Below are positions 18,036 to 26,119 of a DNA stretch of 64,000 bases, piece by piece. Every line of letters begins with the position of its first letter. The first letter of the stretch is position 1. The notes under the pieces were generated by a model that did no database searches, was not told the origin of the DNA, and saw only the letters and a list, made by a program, of their open reading frames with translations. A program made the translations under genes and the position numbers. The stretch covers positions 29,829 to 93,828 of the forward strand of contig JAISMF010000040.1 in assembly GCA_031276865.1 (NCBI GenBank). Reading direction: 5' to 3'. This stretch comes from Deltaproteobacteria bacterium. Its GTDB lineage: Bacteria; Desulfobacterota; Desulfarculia; Adiutricales; Adiutricaceae.

Positions 18036-20054
18036 ATGTCCTATCTAGTCTTGGCCCGCAAATACCGTCCCCGGACCTTCAAGGAGCTCGTGGGCCAGAG
18101 CCAGGTCACCGGGAGCCTCACGAGCGCCCTCCGCACGGGCCGGGTGGCCCACGCCTACCTCTTCACCGGCCCCCGGGGGGTGGGGAAGACCACGGCCGCG
18201 AGGCTCTTGGCCATGGCGCTTTCCTGCGAGGCGGAATTGGAGGCCCGGCCCTGCGGGAGCTGCCACTCCTGCCTCTCCATCCAGAACGGGAACTTAATAG
18301 ACCTAATCGAGGTGGACGGCGCCTCCAACAACGGCATCGAGCAGATACGCAAGCTGCGTGAGACGGTGAACTTCCAGCCGGCCAAGAGCCGTTACAAGGT
18401 CTACATAATAGACGAGGTGCACGCCCTCTCCATGGCCGCCTTCAACGCCCTGCTGAAGACCCTGGAGGAGCCCCCCGGCCACGTGGTCTTCATCTTCGCG
18501 ACGACCGAGGCCCACAAGCTGCCCGCGACCATCCTCTCCCGGTGCCAGCGCTACGACTTCCGGCGCATAAGGATGGAGGACATGGTGGCCCGGCTCGAAA
18601 CCGTGGCGAAGGCGGAAAACATCGAGTGCAACCCCGAGGGCCTCATGATCCTCGCCCGGGAGGCCGAGGGCGGGCTGCGGGACGCCCTCGGGCTGCTGGA
18701 TCAGGTGATCGCCACCGCGGGAAAGGTCACGGAGAAGACGGTGAGGGACTCCCTGGGGCTGGTGAGCCCCAGGCTGGTGGAGGACCTCGCGGAGGCGGCT
18801 TTGGCCTCGCAGGTCGAAACCGCCCTCGCCCTTTTAAGCGAGGCCTACGCCCGGGGCTCGGACATCAAGGAGCTTTCTTTAAGAGCCCTGGAGTTCGTGC
18901 GGGATCTGACGCTCTACAAGGCGGGCGCCGGGGTCTCCGAACTCCTCCAACTCACCGACGCCGAGGAAAGCCGCCTTTCGACCTTGTCGGCCGCCTACAG
19001 CCTCCCCGCCCTGCACCGGCACTTCGAATCCTGGCTGAAACTCGCGGGCGAAATAAGCCGCCACCCCCATCCCCGCTGGCTTTTAGAATCCCACCTCCTG
19101 CGCCTCTGCCACGCGGCCCCCCTGGAAAACCTGGCCGAGCTGACCGCCCGCCTGACCAAAAGCCTGGAGGCCGATCCCGGGGCGGTGAGGGCCTCGGTTA
19201 AAATCCTCAAAGACTCCGCCTCCGCCCTCACGGCCGCGGCCCTCGCCCGCCTCGAGGCCGCGCCTCCTTTAACCAGCGCGGATCTCCAAGGGGAGACCCC
19301 GCTACCTTTCGAGGAATCAGCCGCCCCCGGGCCGCGAAGCGCCCCGCCCGCGGCCTTCGAAGCCCCGAAGGCGCCGGAGGCCGCGGCTGTGGCCGCGGCC
19401 CCAAGCCCCCTCCCCTCTCCGGCCCCCGTCCAGGCCCCCGCCCAGATCGGGGAGGCGCCGAGCGGCCCGGAGCCCGGCGTGTTGGCCAAAAGCCCCGCCG
19501 CCTCTTCTCCGGAGGAGCCACGGGCGGAAGAGACGAGCGGGGAAAGCCTGGTTGAAACTCCGGCGGGACCTCCGGACGGCTCTCCGGCCGCGCCGCTTTT
19601 CTCCGCCCCCGGCCTTTCCAACGAAACCCCAAAAGCCCCGGAGGCGCCCGTTTCCCCGCCTCCCCAGGTGGCCGCGCCGATTTTCCCGGCTCCCCCGGAT
19701 TCGCCGCCCGCCCAGGCCGCGGAGGAGGGGAAAGGCCCCGGCCGGAAGAGTCCGCCCCCGCCTCAGCCGGAGGCGAAGAAGAGAGGCCCGGGCAGAAAAA
19801 AGGCCGGGGAGGCCGGGAAAAAGCCGCCGGCCGGACCCTCGGGCGGAGGGCTTTTCGGCAGCCTCTTATCCTCCTATCCGGAAGAGCGCTCCGACCAGGC
19901 GGAAAAGCCCCCGGAACCGCTAAAGCCCCCCGCTCCGGCGGAAAGCGCCCCCGAGGCGGCGGATCAGGCCCCTCCACCCCCTCCCGCGAAGGAGGGGGCG
20001 GAGGATGAAAAAAAAAAATCTGACGGAGACGACGGGCTTCCCTCCGGAAGCTGA
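18036..20054 (+). CDS. dnaX: DNA polymerase III gamma/tau subunit
   Basis: Clamp-loader ATPase of the replisome. The AAA+ module has Walker A GPRGVGKT at 45-52, the zinc-binding cysteines C64, C73, C76 and C79, Walker B IIDEVHAL near 125, and sensor 1 ATTEAHKLPATILSRC near 155-168. After about residue 390 the protein becomes a long Pro/Ala/Glu-rich linker and ends at residue 672 without a recognisable tau domain V. Twelve codons before the stop lies an A11 run (20008-20018, encoding KKK). The alternative frame there stays open for 230 codons (separate entry). An extra A would instead end the protein at once (ATC TGA). ybaB follows as in many bacteria. Confidence 0.95.
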   Translation: MSYLVLARKYRPRTFKELVGQSQVTGSLTSALRTGRVAHAYLFTGPRGVGKTTAARLLAMALSCEAELEARPCGSCHSCLSIQNGNLIDLIEVDGASNNGIEQIRKLRETVNFQPAKSRYKVYIIDEVHALSMAAFNALLKTLEEPPGHVVFIFATTEAHKLPATILSRCQRYDFRRIRMEDMVARLETVAKAENIECNPEGLMILAREAEGGLRDALGLLDQVIATAGKVTEKTVRDSLGLVSPRLVEDLAEAALASQVETALALLSEAYARGSDIKELSLRALEFVRDLTLYKAGAGVSELLQLTDAEESRLSTLSAAYSLPALHRHFESWLKLAGEISRHPHPRWLLESHLLRLCHAAPLENLAELTARLTKSLEADPGAVRASVKILKDSASALTAAALARLEAAPPLTSADLQGETPLPFEESAAPGPRSAPPAAFEAPKAPEAAAVAAAPSPLPSPAPVQAPAQIGEAPSGPEPGVLAKSPAASSPEEPRAEETSGESLVETPAGPPDGSPAAPLFSAPGLSNETPKAPEAPVSPPPQVAAPIFPAPPDSPPAQAAEEGKGPGRKSPPPPQPEAKKRGPGRKKAGEAGKKPPAGPSGGGLFGSLLSSYPEERSDQAEKPPEPLKPPAPAESAPEAADQAPPPPPAKEGAEDEKKKSDGDDGLPSGS

Positions 20055-20700
20055 AAGCGGAAAGCCCGTCCCCGGGGAAAGCCCGGCGAACGAGCCGCCC
20101 GCTCCGGATTCCCCCGCGAGGGCGGAGCTTTCCGGGTTTCCGGAGTCCCACCGGCCGATCGCCCCGGACGACCCGGACGACCCCGACGACCCGGGCCTTC
20201 CGGAGGATCCGGAGGACGATCCCCCCGACCTTCCGCCGGACAAGTCCCCAGGCGAGGCCGCGGACGACGCGCCGCCCCAGGATCCGGAGGAGTCGGCCTG
20301 GAGGATCCTGGAATCCCTAGACGATCCCGGCCCCTTCGAGGATGACCTTTCGCCGCCGGAGGATGATTTGACGGATCTCCCGGACTTTCCGCCCTTCGGG
20401 GGGGGGATCCCGGGGGAGCCCCCCCCCGCGGCCGGAAAACCGGAGGCCCGCGGGGCCTCCGGGCTTTCGGGAAAGCCCGCGCGGGTCCTTCCGGCCGGAA
20501 CCTGGACCAGAAAGGAGGGAAGGGTGCTGATCGAGGAGCTTAGGGCCATGGACGAGGTGAAGGACCTGGAGGAAAGGATCCCGGGTAATTTCGTGGGCTA
20601 CGAGCACTTCAGAACCGAACCGTCGAGATCGGACATTTTAAGGGAGATGGAGCTCTACGGGGAAAACGGGGAGGACCAGGAGGATTTCCCGGAAGAATGA
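20005..20700 (+). CDS. Acidic Pro-rich protein overlapping the dnaX 3' end
   Basis: 231 residues starting at an ATG inside dnaX, with GGAGG-like purines just upstream, overlapping it by 50 bp. The first 130 residues are extremely Pro/Asp/Glu-rich (DDPDDPDDPGLPEDPEDD). The last 70 look folded (GRVLIEELRAMDEVKDLEER, GNFVGYEHFRTEPSRSDI). Composition continues smoothly from the dnaX linker, so it may be the tau C-terminus read through a frameshift on the A11 run, or be split from dnaX by a homopolymer error. The alternative is a separate, translationally coupled gene. No family is recognised. Confidence 0.6.
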   Translation: MKKKNLTETTGFPPEAESGKPVPGESPANEPPAPDSPARAELSGFPESHRPIAPDDPDDPDDPGLPEDPEDDPPDLPPDKSPGEAADDAPPQDPEESAWRILESLDDPGPFEDDLSPPEDDLTDLPDFPPFGGGIPGEPPPAAGKPEARGASGLSGKPARVLPAGTWTRKEGRVLIEELRAMDEVKDLEERIPGNFVGYEHFRTEPSRSDILREMELYGENGEDQEDFPEE

Positions 20701-20746
20701 AAACCGGGCCCGGAGAGCGCGCGCCCGGTAAAGGAGAAAGAGAGCG

Positions 20747-21073
20747 ATGGATTTTGACGATCTGAAAAATTCCGGCGTGGCCGAGATGGCCCGAAACATC
20801 AAGGAGAAGATGCTCGACTACATTAGCGATTCCCATAGCCGGACGGTGACGGCGTCCGCGGGAGGGGGGATGGTGACGGTGGTCATGAACATGAACCACC
20901 AGGTGGTCTCCCTGGGGATGGAAAAAGAGGTCGTGAATCCGGACGACATCGAGATGCTGAGGGATCTGATCATCTCCGCCGTGAACCAGGCCAGCGAGCA
21001 GGTGATCCAGGAGATGAGCCGGAAACTGGGGGACATGGCCACCCAACTGAAATTCGACATGCCGCCCGAATGA
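20747..21073 (+). CDS. ybaB: YbaB/EbfC family nucleoid-associated protein
   Basis: Small DNA-binding protein, 108 residues, of the YbaB/EbfC family, usually encoded beside dnaX and recR. The family core is clear: helix ARNIKEKML, central strands VTASAGGGMVTVVMNMNHQV with the conserved glycines, then the helical VNPDDIEMLRDLIISAVNQA and a Met-rich C-terminus (QEMSRKLGDMATQL). GGAGAAAGAGAG precedes the ATG. recR is not found downstream; a perfect hairpin at 21122-21150 follows instead. Confidence 0.9.
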   Translation: MDFDDLKNSGVAEMARNIKEKMLDYISDSHSRTVTASAGGGMVTVVMNMNHQVVSLGMEKEVVNPDDIEMLRDLIISAVNQASEQVIQEMSRKLGDMATQLKFDMPPE

Positions 21074-21121
21074 GGGAAAGACGCCTCCGGCTCACGCTTC
21101 TTAGGCGGCTTGGACTTTTCG

Positions 21122-21150
21122 GAGTTCGGACCCGCGGCGGGTCCGAACTC
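21122..21150. repeat. Perfect 13-bp hairpin after ybaB
   Basis: GAGTTCGGACCCG at 21122-21134 and its exact complement at 21138-21150 flank a 3-base loop. It is probably the end of the dnaX-ybaB transcript, but no T-tract follows. Confidence 0.65.
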
Positions 21151-21216
21151 GTCTAAGGCGAATAAGCCAAAGGGATCGGCGGGGGGGCCCCCGGCCTCCG
21201 GCGGAAAGGAGACTTC

Positions 21217-22353
21217 ATGGGAATAAGCGTCCGGAAGCCGGAGCGGGGCTCCGGCGCCGCCGGAATGGAACCCGACCGGGAAGATCGGGAGATATTCGAA
21301 TCCCTCACATCCGTGGATCTCGCTCCGGAGGAGAGGATCCGCGCGGCCTCGCCCGATCAGGCGGACGAGACGGAAAGGGAGATCCTGGCCCTCCATTTCC
21401 ATCCGGAATGGGTGCCCCTGGATCTAATCGAGGCGCGCCTGAAGGCGGCCTTTCCCAACGCGGAAAGACGCCTGGTCGTTCCCACCCAGCACAACGAGCT
21501 CCAAGAGATGGACGGATTCGCGGGCGTGGAGGCGGACGTTTACTCCTCCGCCTTCGGCCAGAAAATCCAGCTCCTCGTCCACCTGAAAAGCGAAAAGCTC
21601 GAAAAGGCCGCGAAATTTCAATCCATGATAAAGGAGACCTTCGAATACCGCGCCCTGCAGCTTTTGGACGTTTTAAAGCAGCTCCAGGACCCGGACGAGG
21701 ATATCCTCAAAGCGGTTAAAAAAGCCGGTTTCCACGCCGAAAGCGTCGAGGCGGGTAAATATCACGCGGGGAAGCTGCGGACGCTAATCGAGGAGGGCGG
21801 CGTCGTCGGAACTCCCCGGGCCGTGACGCTTAAAAACAGGCTTTTACCCGACTACATCGAAAGAAAGGCGGAAAAAAGGGACGCGGCCTCCCTGGAGAGG
21901 CTGCTTTCCTACGCCGCCCACGTTAAAAACCTGGTGAAGGCGCGCCAGAACCCCGCCTGCTTTCCGGAGGTTCGGGATCTAGTCGAGGAGGCGCGCTCTT
22001 TGGGAGCCGGCGTGATCGTCCCCCATCCGCCCCGCTTCTGGCCGGTCCTTTTAGACGATCTGGACGTGGACGGCTGGGAGGTCTGGAACTCCTCGTCGCC
22101 GGATCACCTGCCGTTTCTAATCGACTGCCTGGAAAGAAGAAAAAGGATTAAAAGGGAGCTTTTAGCCTTCATGGGGGACGACACCCACATGTCCTCCAAA
22201 ATACGGCCCAACAGGCCGACGGGAAAGGAGAACCCCTCAGCCGAGATCGGGTTCCAGCCTCCCTGGAAGGACGAGCGGGTGAAAGCCAGGCTGAAAAGCG
22301 CCGGACAGAGCCGGGAGCGCACCATAAACGAGTATCTGGAAAGAATTTCCTAA
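21217..22353 (+). CDS. PHP-like metal-dependent hydrolase domain protein
   Basis: 378 residues with AAGGAG five to six bases before the ATG. Metal-ligand-like motifs are placed as in PHP (polymerase-and-histidinol-phosphatase) superfamily proteins: ALHFHPEWVP near 58-67, VVPTQHNELQEM and GVEADVYS near 86-110, GVIVPHPPRFWP near 265-276, WEVWNSSSP near 287-295, and MGDDTHMSSKIRP near 321-333. The substrate is unknown. It stands alone between the dnaX-ybaB transcript and the Fic remnant. The catalytic assignment is inferred from histidine/aspartate spacing only; it could be a structural relative without enzymatic activity. Confidence 0.65.
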   Translation: MGISVRKPERGSGAAGMEPDREDREIFESLTSVDLAPEERIRAASPDQADETEREILALHFHPEWVPLDLIEARLKAAFPNAERRLVVPTQHNELQEMDGFAGVEADVYSSAFGQKIQLLVHLKSEKLEKAAKFQSMIKETFEYRALQLLDVLKQLQDPDEDILKAVKKAGFHAESVEAGKYHAGKLRTLIEEGGVVGTPRAVTLKNRLLPDYIERKAEKRDAASLERLLSYAAHVKNLVKARQNPACFPEVRDLVEEARSLGAGVIVPHPPRFWPVLLDDLDVDGWEVWNSSSPDHLPFLIDCLERRKRIKRELLAFMGDDTHMSSKIRPNRPTGKENPSAEIGFQPPWKDERVKARLKSAGQSRERTINEYLERIS

Positions 22354-22470
22354 AAACCCCCCGAAGCGTTTCCGGCCGAGGTTCAACCGCGGTTGAAACC
22401 GCGGCCGGGAAGGAAAAGACGTGAAAGGCGTCCAAAACGACGCCGCCCTCGCTCGCTCGCTTTGGGCGAC

Positions 22471-22499
22471 TTGACAAAAAATTCGAAAAATCATATAAT
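22471..22499 (+). promoter_or_regulatory. Perfect consensus sigma-70 promoter
   Basis: TTGACA at 22471-22476 and TATAAT at 22494-22499 are separated by exactly 17 bp, the strongest promoter match in the window. The transcript would start near 22506 and enters DNA with several short stems and then the Fic remnant; no intact gene begins for nearly 1 kb. Confidence 0.85.
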
Positions 22500-22504
22500 A
22501 TATT

Positions 22505-22690
22505 TTACGGCGCCCGTACGGAGCTCCAACCCGACCGAGGGTCGCGGGCGCGCCCAAGTCTCGTTTAAACCGAGACGCTCGTCAAGATAGGCCCGCGGGC
22601 CGAAGGAAAAAGAAGTTCAAGCGCCCGGGGCTGTCGTCCTTTGCGAGGCCGCGGATCTCACGCGCGGCGACCAAAGGGAAACCCTTTTCC
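22505..22690 (+). other. Candidate structured RNA or leader
   Basis: Immediately after the consensus promoter come four exact stems in a row: CGACC/GGTCG (22532-22544), GTCTCG/CGAGAC (22558-22576), GGCCCG/CGGGCC (22590-22601) and AAAGGG/CCCTTT (22673-22687). No open frame with a ribosome site is present. It does not match 6S, 4.5S, RNase P or tmRNA as I know them. It may be a non-coding RNA or merely the GC-rich 5' UTR of the broken Fic gene. Confidence 0.35.
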
Positions 22691-22799
22691 CGCGGTGAAA
22701 GACGTTTTATGTTTTCACGCGTTTCCGGCGGGAAATTCGAAACGGGCGCCTACCCTCTACGAATAAATTCGCTCTGAAAGGCGCGGCTTTTACAAGTTT

Positions 22800-23065
22800 C
22801 TCCGAAACGGCCCGGATGATCGCCGCCGTTTTCTCCGCCCAGGCGCGTCTGAAATTCGTCTTGATCCCCCCCCTTCGGCGGCGGAACGGGGCGAGACGAA
22901 TCATGAACTCCATGCTTATTCAGAACGGTTATCCGCCCTTGATAATTCCTCCGGTCATGAAGGGCGAACGCCACCGGACGATTGAACGTTCCGGAACGGA
23001 ACGGGAATATTCCTTCGCGAATTTCGCCTCCCTCCCGAAGCCGGACAATCAAAGGGGCTTCAGGG
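22800..23065 (+). pseudogene. Fic-domain protein remnant
   Basis: A decayed Fic (AMP-transferase fold) gene. One frame preserves the flanks of the active site: AQARLKFVLI corresponds to the usual A-H-F-I segment before HPFxDGNGR, and IMNSMLIQNGYPPLIIPP with VMKGERHRTIE and then FANFAS corresponds to the helices after it. The motif itself has become PPLRRRNGARR: the catalytic His is lost and the GNGR block is shifted by indels. Stops and frameshifts remove the N-terminus. The enzyme should be inactive. Confidence 0.65.
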
Positions 23066-23474
23066 GGGTTCGCGGGCGACGGCCGCGGGCCCGGGGAAAA
23101 ATAGAGAGCGCCTATTGGATCCGAAACCTCTTAAAGCGGAACGGGAATCACCGCCCTGGGTCGGGTTTTCCACGCGGGCGGGGACTCGGGCTTAAAAACG
23201 GACACCCGGATGAATTACGCCAAAGCGTCCGGAAAGGGTCGCTTGGGGACTCGGGCGCGAAACGGAGACGGCGGGCTTCCAGCCTTCACCCGCCCGATTT
23301 CGAAAAAAAAGCGCCTCCTTCATGATGGTTTTCTTCTTAGTTAATTTTTTTCATGAATCTCCAAGTTTTTTTGACGGGTAATTTATTTTCACAACCCCGC
23401 GTTTTCGCTTATTCAGGCCCGCGTTTCGAAGCCGCCCTGAAACGGTGATTTTTTTTAAAACGAGATCGGCTCCC
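23066..23474. other. Intergenic region downstream of the Fic remnant
   Basis: No gene is recognised. The part from 23330 to 23400 is AT-rich with T-runs and probably holds the promoter of the amphi-Trp gene, though no clear hexamer pair is seen. Confidence 0.4.
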
Positions 23475-23750
23475 ATGACGAGTAGCAACTTCAGCCATAG
23501 TTTCGTAAGCGATCCGGAGGATGTGGCCCGCTATCTTGAAGCCCTGATCGAAGGATTCAGAAAGGGATCCATCGCCTTCAAATCCCCGAAGCGGAACGTC
23601 ATTTTGGAACCCGCGGAAATATTGGACGTGTCCATCGAAGCCGGCGGCCGGAAAGGACGCCAGAGGCTTTCCTTGAACGTATCCTGGCCGGAAAAAAGCG
23701 CCCGGAAAGGCGATAAAACCGAGCGGGGACTTGGACTCGCGGATAAATAA
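23475..23750 (+). CDS. Amphi-Trp domain-containing protein
   Basis: A 91-residue cytoplasmic protein matching the amphi-Trp family: EDVARYLEALIEGFRKGSI, then a short strand with LEPAEILDVSIEAG, then LSLNVSWPE, which carries the family's tryptophan. The function is unknown; the family is small and often lies beside PhoU-related genes. The ATG at 23475 is preferred over the GTG at 23445 because the intervening codons are translated T-runs; ribosome sites are weak for both. It sits directly before the PhoU-phosphotransferase gene (10 bp gap), suggesting one operon. Confidence 0.7.
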   Translation: MTSSNFSHSFVSDPEDVARYLEALIEGFRKGSIAFKSPKRNVILEPAEILDVSIEAGGRKGRQRLSLNVSWPEKSARKGDKTERGLGLADK

Positions 23751-23760
23751 CGGGCCATTC

Positions 23761-25473
23761 ATGCTTGACACGATTAAGGGGGGATTCCGAGTACTGGTAA
23801 ACGAGACGCTCTACGCCGCGACCGAAACCAGGCAACTCCTAAAAAAAAGAGATCCGGGCGAAAGCCGCGTCCTTTACCACCGGACTCTCTTCATCAACAC
23901 CCAGGTGGCCCTGCTCCAGAAGCAGACCATGGAGCTTTTCTTAGGGAAGACGGCGGGATACAAGGAAAGCCTCTTCCTTTTCGGAATATCCTCCATCGCC
24001 TCCCGCCTGGAAAGGATATGCGACATCCTCATAAACCTGGATCGTCAGGCGGGATACCTGAGCGATTTGAAATTCTTAGCGCCGTTTTCTCCGGACGAGT
24101 ATTTCGAGGTCGTAATCGACGGCGTTAAAAAAATCGTTCCGGCCTTGGAGCGCCGCGAGGTCTCTCTGGCCATCCAGATGGGGCAAGTCGAGGAGAAACT
24201 TGACGCCCTCTACGCCGGAGGATTCGAAAAGATCATATCCGAGCTCAGCATGGGGAGCGGAAACCACGGCGATCTCGTCACCTCTCTCATGATCATCCAC
24301 TATTTGGAACGTCTGGGGGATCTCCTTTTAGAAATCGGGGAGAAGATCATCTACGTGATCTTAGGCGAAAAGATCAAGCTGGAGCAGTATAAAGCCCTGG
24401 GCGCCGGACTAAAGGCCAGCGGGCGGGAAATGGAACTGGGCAAGACCGGTTTCAAATCCATCTGGGGCGGACGCTCCGGCTGCCGCATCGGGGTGGTGGG
24501 AAACGCCCGCTTCCCCAGGGAGGGTGAAGCGGATGTTTACGATTCCGAAGACCGGGACCATGGCGACATATCGGACGTCCGCGAGACGGTGCTTTTCAAG
24601 CACGGCCCCGGGTTCAAGCTTTCGCGGGAGAAGGAGAAGCTGGAACTGTGGAACGCCTTGAGACCCGGTCTCACGCCGGAGGTGAAGGCCTTCATTCCCG
24701 CCGATTCCCACCGCGAGGCCACTTTAATCCTGGAGTACGTTCCGGCGCGCAATCTTCAGACCCTATTTATGGAAAACGTCCCAAAGGACGCTTATAGAGG
24801 CCTGGAACTGTCGTTGAAAATCATGGCGGACATCTGGACGGAGACGAAAAGAGAGCAGCCTTCCTCCGCCGAATTCATGCGCCAGGCTGAAAGCCGCCTG
24901 ACGGAGAGCGAGTTTCTCTATCCGGAGCTAGTCAAAGACCACTGCTCCATCGGTTCCCTGGAGGCTCCTCCCTTTTCCAGGCTTATCTCGTCTTTGAAGC
25001 CGGTGGAACTAATGGCGCCATGCCCGAACTCTATGCGCATCCACGGCGATTTCAACCTGAGCAACATCCTTTTCGACGAAAACAGCGGTGAAATACGCGT
25101 GCTGGATCTGCACCGCAGCCGGGAAAACGATTACGTTCAGGATGTCTCCGTTATGCTGGTCTCCATTTTACGGCTGCCCGTCTTCAAGGCGGACGCCAGA
25201 AAACGCCTGAACCTGGCGGCCCGAAACACCTACCTGTTCGCGCTTGACTTCGCCCGCTCTTTAAACGACCGGACCTTTGAAACGCGCCTGGCCTTCGGGC
25301 TGGCCCGATCCTTTTTAAGCTCGATCAGGGTGGTTTTGGAAGAGAAGCTGGCGCGGAAATTCGTGGAAAGATCCAGATACCTGATGGAAAAAATATTCCA
25401 CCACGCCCGGGAGGGGAAAGCGCTCGAGGATTTCCGGCTGAACGAGGAAATTCTTCGCATTGATTCCGACTGA
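23761..25473 (+). CDS. PhoU domain protein fused to an aminoglycoside-phosphotransferase-like kinase domain
   Basis: The N-terminal ~220 residues are all-helical and PhoU-like, with the E/D-rich metal-binding pattern of three-helix bundles (SSIASRLERICDILINL; MIIHYLERLGDLLLEIGEKI). PhoU proteins relay phosphate status to the Pst transporter and PhoR. The C-terminal ~300 residues hold an APH/choline-kinase-type fold: the catalytic loop MRIHGDFNLSNILFDE near 425 and the metal motif VLDLHRSRENDYVQDVS near 447. Its phosphate acceptor is unknown. ATG 23761 is chosen; a TTG at 23731 would add ten residues overlapping the upstream gene. No pst or phoBR genes are in the window. Confidence 0.8.
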   Translation: MLDTIKGGFRVLVNETLYAATETRQLLKKRDPGESRVLYHRTLFINTQVALLQKQTMELFLGKTAGYKESLFLFGISSIASRLERICDILINLDRQAGYLSDLKFLAPFSPDEYFEVVIDGVKKIVPALERREVSLAIQMGQVEEKLDALYAGGFEKIISELSMGSGNHGDLVTSLMIIHYLERLGDLLLEIGEKIIYVILGEKIKLEQYKALGAGLKASGREMELGKTGFKSIWGGRSGCRIGVVGNARFPREGEADVYDSEDRDHGDISDVRETVLFKHGPGFKLSREKEKLELWNALRPGLTPEVKAFIPADSHREATLILEYVPARNLQTLFMENVPKDAYRGLELSLKIMADIWTETKREQPSSAEFMRQAESRLTESEFLYPELVKDHCSIGSLEAPPFSRLISSLKPVELMAPCPNSMRIHGDFNLSNILFDENSGEIRVLDLHRSRENDYVQDVSVMLVSILRLPVFKADARKRLNLAARNTYLFALDFARSLNDRTFETRLAFGLARSFLSSIRVVLEEKLARKFVERSRYLMEKIFHHAREGKALEDFRLNEEILRIDSD

Positions 25474-25572
25474 CGGTTTCGGAGCTCAGGCGCGTCCGGG
25501 CGGGAAAGGATCATGCGGGATCGAAAAAACCCAAGTCCCGGCGCCTCGAATCCGCTCCCCCGCGCGATCGGG

Positions 25573-25956
25573 CTACTCGGGCTGCCTGATGAAATTCATG
25601 CTGATCCCGTAGAGAGGAAACGACACCCGGTTTTTCTTATCGTCCGTGAACACGGCCGGAAAACAGTTGTTACCTCCGTCAAGGCAGAAGTTCCACATTT
25701 TAGTATCCGGATTGCGGTTGTAGGTCACCTTGACGGTCTCCTCTCCGCGGCCGAAATTCACTATCATATCCTCCTCGCCGAAGACCACCGTCACATTCTG
25801 GCCGGCGGTGGCCAAAGAAAGCCCCAGCCGCACGTAGACGCTTTGATCCGTCGTGTCCAGATGCCAGGAACCCAGAAGCGGATTTTGATCTCCGCACCCT
25901 GAAAGAAAAAAGCATAGAGAGACAAAAAGGAGGGGAAACAATCTTCGTTGACGCAT
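25573..25956 (-). CDS. Putative lipoprotein
   Basis: A 127-residue precursor with a typical lipoprotein signal: basic MRQRR, hydrophobic LFPLLFVSLCFF and lipobox LSGC, so the mature protein starts at Cys21 and is membrane-anchored. The mature part is a small beta-rich domain beginning with NPLLGSWHLDTTD, which resembles lipocalin-like proteins that often start G-x-W, with two further cysteines (FCLDGGNNCF) that could form a disulfide. The function is unknown. It lies downstream of ackA on the same strand but is separated from it by a long hairpin. Confidence 0.75.
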   Translation of the reverse strand: MRQRRLFPLLFVSLCFFLSGCGDQNPLLGSWHLDTTDQSVYVRLGLSLATAGQNVTVVFGEEDMIVNFGRGEETVKVTYNRNPDTKMWNFCLDGGNNCFPAVFTDDKKNRVSFPLYGISMNFIRQPE

Positions 25957-26003
25957 AGTTTCGTTGCCTTTACGAAAAAACCGGGCGGACGTTTCAAATA
26001 GAT

Positions 26004-26040
26004 TTCCGGGTCGGAAGAAGCGTCTTCTTCCGACCCGGAA
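26004..26040. terminator. 17-bp perfect hairpin between ackA and the lipoprotein gene
   Basis: The arms at 26004-26020 and 26024-26040 are exact complements around CGT. Only a weak T-rich stretch follows on the reverse strand. It most likely ends ackA transcription. Confidence 0.55.
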
Positions 26041-26119
26041 AAGTCTTAAGCTGATTTAGCGCCGCTCCGGCGGTAGGCCTGACGGACAGCGCGACGCCCC
26101 GACTCCTTGCCAATGAGGA

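Noticed and set aside
19228..20151. 307-codon reverse frame under the dnaX linker
   Set aside because: Mirror of the Pro/Ala-rich coding strand; no start signal or family.
22505..22690. 6S, SRP, RNase P or tmRNA gene
   Set aside because: None of the conserved cores of these RNAs is present; kept only as an unassigned structured segment.
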